Assembly: GCA_934515035.1 (NCBI GenBank)
Contig: CAKSXP010000020.1
Location: 1 to 14,808 of the forward strand
From: an uncultured Oscillospiraceae bacterium
Lineage (GTDB): Bacteria > Bacillota > Clostridia > Oscillospirales > Oscillospiraceae
DNA: 14,808 nucleotides
Direction of reading: 5' to 3'
Position numbers and translations under genes: made by a program. Shown piece by piece: positions 12,557 to 14,808 of this stretch. Each line of letters opens with the position of its first letter. The stretch's first letter is position 1. The notes beneath the pieces were generated by a model. It ran no database searches. It was not told the origin of the DNA and saw only the letters and a list, made by a program, of their open reading frames with translations.

Positions 12557-13801
12557 TTATTCGAATATCTTCAGATATTCCTCCTCCGGAGCCAGCCGTC
12601 CGACGGCGGAAAGACTCATCCGGGAGGGGTCGAGCAGTCTCTGCGCGGAGCGCAGGATGTCCTCCCGCGTTACGCAGTCGTAGCGGCTTATCAGCTCGTC
12701 CGTATCGGAGCAGCGGCCGTGCACCAGCTCGCCGTAGCCGAGGCGGTTCATGCGCGCGGAGGTGGACTCAAGGCCGATAACGATGTTTGACTTTGCCTGT
12801 TCGCGCGCCCTGTCAAGCTCCTCCGCCGACACGCCCTCATTGCGCATCCTTTCAAGCTCGCCGCGTATGAGCGCCAGCGCGCGGCGGTCGTTTTCTCGGT
12901 CGAGCGCCGTTGCGATGCCGAAAAGGCCCGTGTCAGAGAACGAGGATGAGAACGAATATATCGAGTAGCAGAGTCCGTTTTTCTCGCGCACGGTCTGGAA
13001 CAGGCGCGAGGACATGCCGCCGCCGAGGATCAGCGACATCAGCTGGTGGGCGTAGCGGTCCGGGTCGGAGGACGGCGCACCCTCAAAGCCGAGGCAGAGC
13101 TGGTTCTGCTCCGTCGCCTTCTTCTTGATGTAAACGGCCGGGCGGTAGGCTCCCTTCGCGGGGCGGCGCGCCTTTTTCGGCTCCAGCGCGGAAAAGCGCT
13201 CTGCCAGAGAGGTTATGGCGCCGTCATCAAACGATCCGCAGAGCGCGACGACTATCCTGTCGGGCGTGTAATGCTCGTTCTTGAATGCGCGCAGAGCGCC
13301 GCCGTCCAGCTTTTCCAGCGTCGCGGGGGTGCCGAGTATCGGACGGCCCAGCGCGCCGGGGAAGCACTTTTTCATCAGCCGTTCGATAACGATGTCCTCC
13401 GGCACGTCGTCATACATGTCGATCTCCTCGTTTATAACGCTGCGTTCGCTGCAAACGTCCGCCTCGTCGAAGCGGGAGTTGAAGAACATGTCGCACAGAA
13501 TGTCCGCCGCGCGGCCGAGGTGGCTGTCCAGCACGCGGGCGTGGAAGCAGGTGCTGTCGCGCGTCGTGCAGGCGTTTATCTGTCCGCCGATCGCGTCCAT
13601 CTCGAAGGCCAGCTCCGAGGCCGTGCGCGTGTCCGTGCCCTTGAAGAGCATGTGTTCGATATAGTGCGCCGCGCCGTTTTCCGCGGGGCGCTCGCAGCGG
13701 GAACCGACCCCGACGAATATGCCGGCGGAGACGCTGCGGACGTGGGCGATGTGTTCATAAACGATGCGTACGCCATTGGGCAGAGTCAGTTTTTCATACA
13801 T
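12557..13801 (-). CDS. M16 family zinc metallopeptidase (insulinase/processing-peptidase type)
   Basis: A 414-residue single-chain M16 peptidase, the size of the bacterial M16B/processing-peptidase type. The inverted zinc motif HYIEH is at 46-50 (H46, E49, H50); the third ligand is probably a Glu of the NEEID segment near 125-126. The C-terminal half has the substrate-binding segment GGGMSSRLFQTVREKNGLCY (Arg and Tyr in their usual places). Both M16 halves are complete, so it should be active as a homodimer. No signal peptide is visible; it is probably cytoplasmic. Its start overlaps the end of the deacetylase gene by 8 bp, with GGGAGG 9 bases upstream, implying coupled expression. Substrates are unknown. 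Confidence 0.94.
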   Translation of the reverse strand: MYEKLTLPNGVRIVYEHIAHVRSVSAGIFVGVGSRCERPAENGAAHYIEHMLFKGTDTRTASELAFEMDAIGGQINACTTRDSTCFHARVLDSHLGRAADILCDMFFNSRFDEADVCSERSVINEEIDMYDDVPEDIVIERLMKKCFPGALGRPILGTPATLEKLDGGALRAFKNEHYTPDRIVVALCGSFDDGAITSLAERFSALEPKKARRPAKGAYRPAVYIKKKATEQNQLCLGFEGAPSSDPDRYAHQLMSLILGGGMSSRLFQTVREKNGLCYSIYSFSSSFSDTGLFGIATALDRENDRRALALIRGELERMRNEGVSAEELDRAREQAKSNIVIGLESTSARMNRLGYGELVHGRCSDTDELISRYDCVTREDILRSAQRLLDPSRMSLSAVGRLAPEEEYLKIFE

Positions 13802-14808
13802 TGGGAAAAGCCTCCCTTTCCATCATCCAGTGTATCAGTTCCGCGCACTCCGCGCGGGTCATGGCGCTCTGCGGACGGAGAAGCTCAACGTCGTTCGCGG
13901 AGCGGAAGCCGTTCACGCGCAGCAGCGCGGCGCTCTCAAAGGCCCAGGAGCTTATGCGGTCGTCGTCCGTGTAATCGTTCAGGGACTTCGGACACTCTCC
14001 CGGAAGGGCGCAGACGCGCGCGGCAAGCGTAAACATCTGTTCGCGCGTCACCTCGTCGTTCGGGCCGAAGCGCCCGCTGCCGTAGCCCTCCGCGATGCCG
14101 GCTCCGCCGGCCCAGGCGACGGCGGCGGAATACCAGGCGTTTGCCGGGACGTCGCTGAAAACGGGGCCGTCCGCCGCGGGCTCGGGACAGCCGCAGGCGC
14201 GGTAGAGTATCGTAACGGCCATGGCGCGCGTCAGGTGCTCGTTCGGCTTGAAACCGACGCCGTCGCCCTGCATGACGCCGTGCTTCTGGACATAGGATAT
14301 GTCCGCCCAGGCCCAGTGGGAGCTCAGACGGCTCTCGTCATAGAAAACGGAGGCCGTGCCTTCCGCCCTGGTATAGGTGTGTCCGGCGGCGGGCACGATG
14401 CCCTTGAGGCGGAAAAGCTCGTTCACGGTCACGAACTCATAGCCCTGCGCGCGCAGGGTGTCGATAGCCCGCAGGGCGGCGTTCACGTTTGCCATTCCGT
14501 GCGCGTCGTGGAGCAGGATGATGCTGCCGTCGCTGACGGAGTTTATAATGCCGCTGTAAAGCTTTTCCTCGCTTGCGGGATATACGCCGTTGGTCGGGTC
14601 GACGGACCAGGTTATGAGCGGCGCGTCGATCAGGCCCTGTATGCGGGAGGAATACGCTCCGTCGCCGTAGGGCGGGCGCACCATCCAGTCGCCCTCGCCG
14701 AGAATGCGGTCGAGCGCGGAGTCGGTCTTTCCGATCTCGCTGCGGACTCCGTCGTCGGAAAGCTTCGTCAGCCACGGGTGACTGTAAGAGTGGCTCGCGA
14801 TCTGGTGT
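13794..14808 (-). CDS. Polysaccharide deacetylase (NodB domain) with three SLH repeats; 5' end outside window
   Basis: The frame is open to the right edge, so the N terminus (signal peptide and first NodB motif) is missing. The visible part starts in NodB motif 2, HSYSH near 14780-14792, then RPPYGD (motif 3, 14679-14662), WSVDPTNG (14609-14586) and ILLHDAHG (14519-14496), the family's catalytic and zinc-binding segments. These enzymes remove N- or O-acetyl groups from peptidoglycan or other wall glycans. The C-terminal half carries three SLH repeats (about 14345-14193, 14159-14007 and 13973-13818), with TRA and TRE motifs, which bind pyruvylated secondary wall polymer and anchor the protein to the cell surface. 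The ATG at 14684 is internal. It is followed by the M16 peptidase gene with an 8-bp overlap. Confidence 0.92.
   Translation of the reverse strand, partial: HQIASHSYSHPWLTKLSDDGVRSEIGKTDSALDRILGEGDWMVRPPYGDGAYSSRIQGLIDAPLITWSVDPTNGVYPASEEKLYSGIINSVSDGSIILLHDAHGMANVNAALRAIDTLRAQGYEFVTVNELFRLKGIVPAAGHTYTRAEGTASVFYDESRLSSHWAWADISYVQKHGVMQGDGVGFKPNEHLTRAMAVTILYRACGCPEPAADGPVFSDVPANAWYSAAVAWAGGAGIAEGYGSGRFGPNDEVTREQMFTLAARVCALPGECPKSLNDYTDDDRISSWAFESAALLRVNGFRSANDVELLRPQSAMTRAECAELIHWMMEREAFPNV

Noticed and set aside
12563-12580. Perfect GAATATCT/AGATATTC palindrome as an operator or minus-strand terminator
   Set aside because: It lies within the last codons of the M16 gene, has no U tract, and can be explained by codon content.
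13046-14032. A 328-codon open frame on the + strand
   Set aside because: Antisense to the M16 and SLH genes and spans their junction; composition is that of a shadow frame.

Overview
The window looks like a chromosomal segment of a GC-rich, Gram-positive-lineage bacterium of the class Clostridia (possibly Oscillospirales; the exact family cannot be read from the sequence). The evidence is the protein repertoire: YedE/TusA/DUF3343 selenium genes, NusG-domain-II plus Gx transporter, CarD-like regulator, S-layer-homology (SLH) protein, M16 peptidase, and a YczE-like membrane domain fused to a cytidylate-kinase-like domain. Strong AGGAGG-type ribosome sites and short intergenic gaps fit this. No phage, IS element, CRISPR array, rRNA or tRNA was seen.

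Region 1 (1-5348) is a selenium block that runs into a redox block. The 3' part of selD (+) converges on a cysteine-desulfurase-like gene (-). That gene diverges, across only 35 bp, from a tightly packed + strand operon: yedE-like selenium transporter, TusA-only YedF-like protein, DUF3343 Se/S-carrier-like protein, apbE lipoprotein, NusG-domain-II protein and Gx-family transporter. Four of the five junctions abut or overlap, and the operon ends in a near-perfect 20-bp hairpin that contains the last stop codon. Import (YedE), carriers (TusA, DUF3343), a PLP desulfurase/lyase-like enzyme and SelD together suggest a route from imported selenium to selenophosphate. Why flavin-transfer genes sit in the same transcript is open.

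Region 2 (5382-7928, minus strand) is a two-gene unit: NAD(P)-dependent malic enzyme followed by a MATE efflux transporter. Region 3 (8037-9629) is a YczE-like/cytidylate-kinase-like fusion with a good promoter, followed by an AT-rich structured gap ending in a strong hairpin.

Region 4 (9688-11807, minus strand) holds two overlapping-context CobW/P47K-type GTPases. The first has a CxCC motif and a long His/Glu/Asp-rich loop with two CTCGC modules. The second lacks CxCC and carries a C-terminal domain resembling the YcgQ/DUF1980 domain. Together they look like a metal-handling pair. Their promoter is divergent from that of a CarD-family regulator (11961-12470), whose leader contains a textbook intrinsic terminator upstream of the start codon, so attenuation is plausible.

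Region 5 (12557-14808, minus strand) is an SLH-anchored polysaccharide deacetylase (5' end outside the window) overlapping by 8 bp an M16 zinc peptidase. The most notable observations are the selenium/flavinylation operon, the possible leaderless desulfurase transcript, the CobW pair with its unusual domain layout, the membrane-kinase fusion, and the carD leader terminator.
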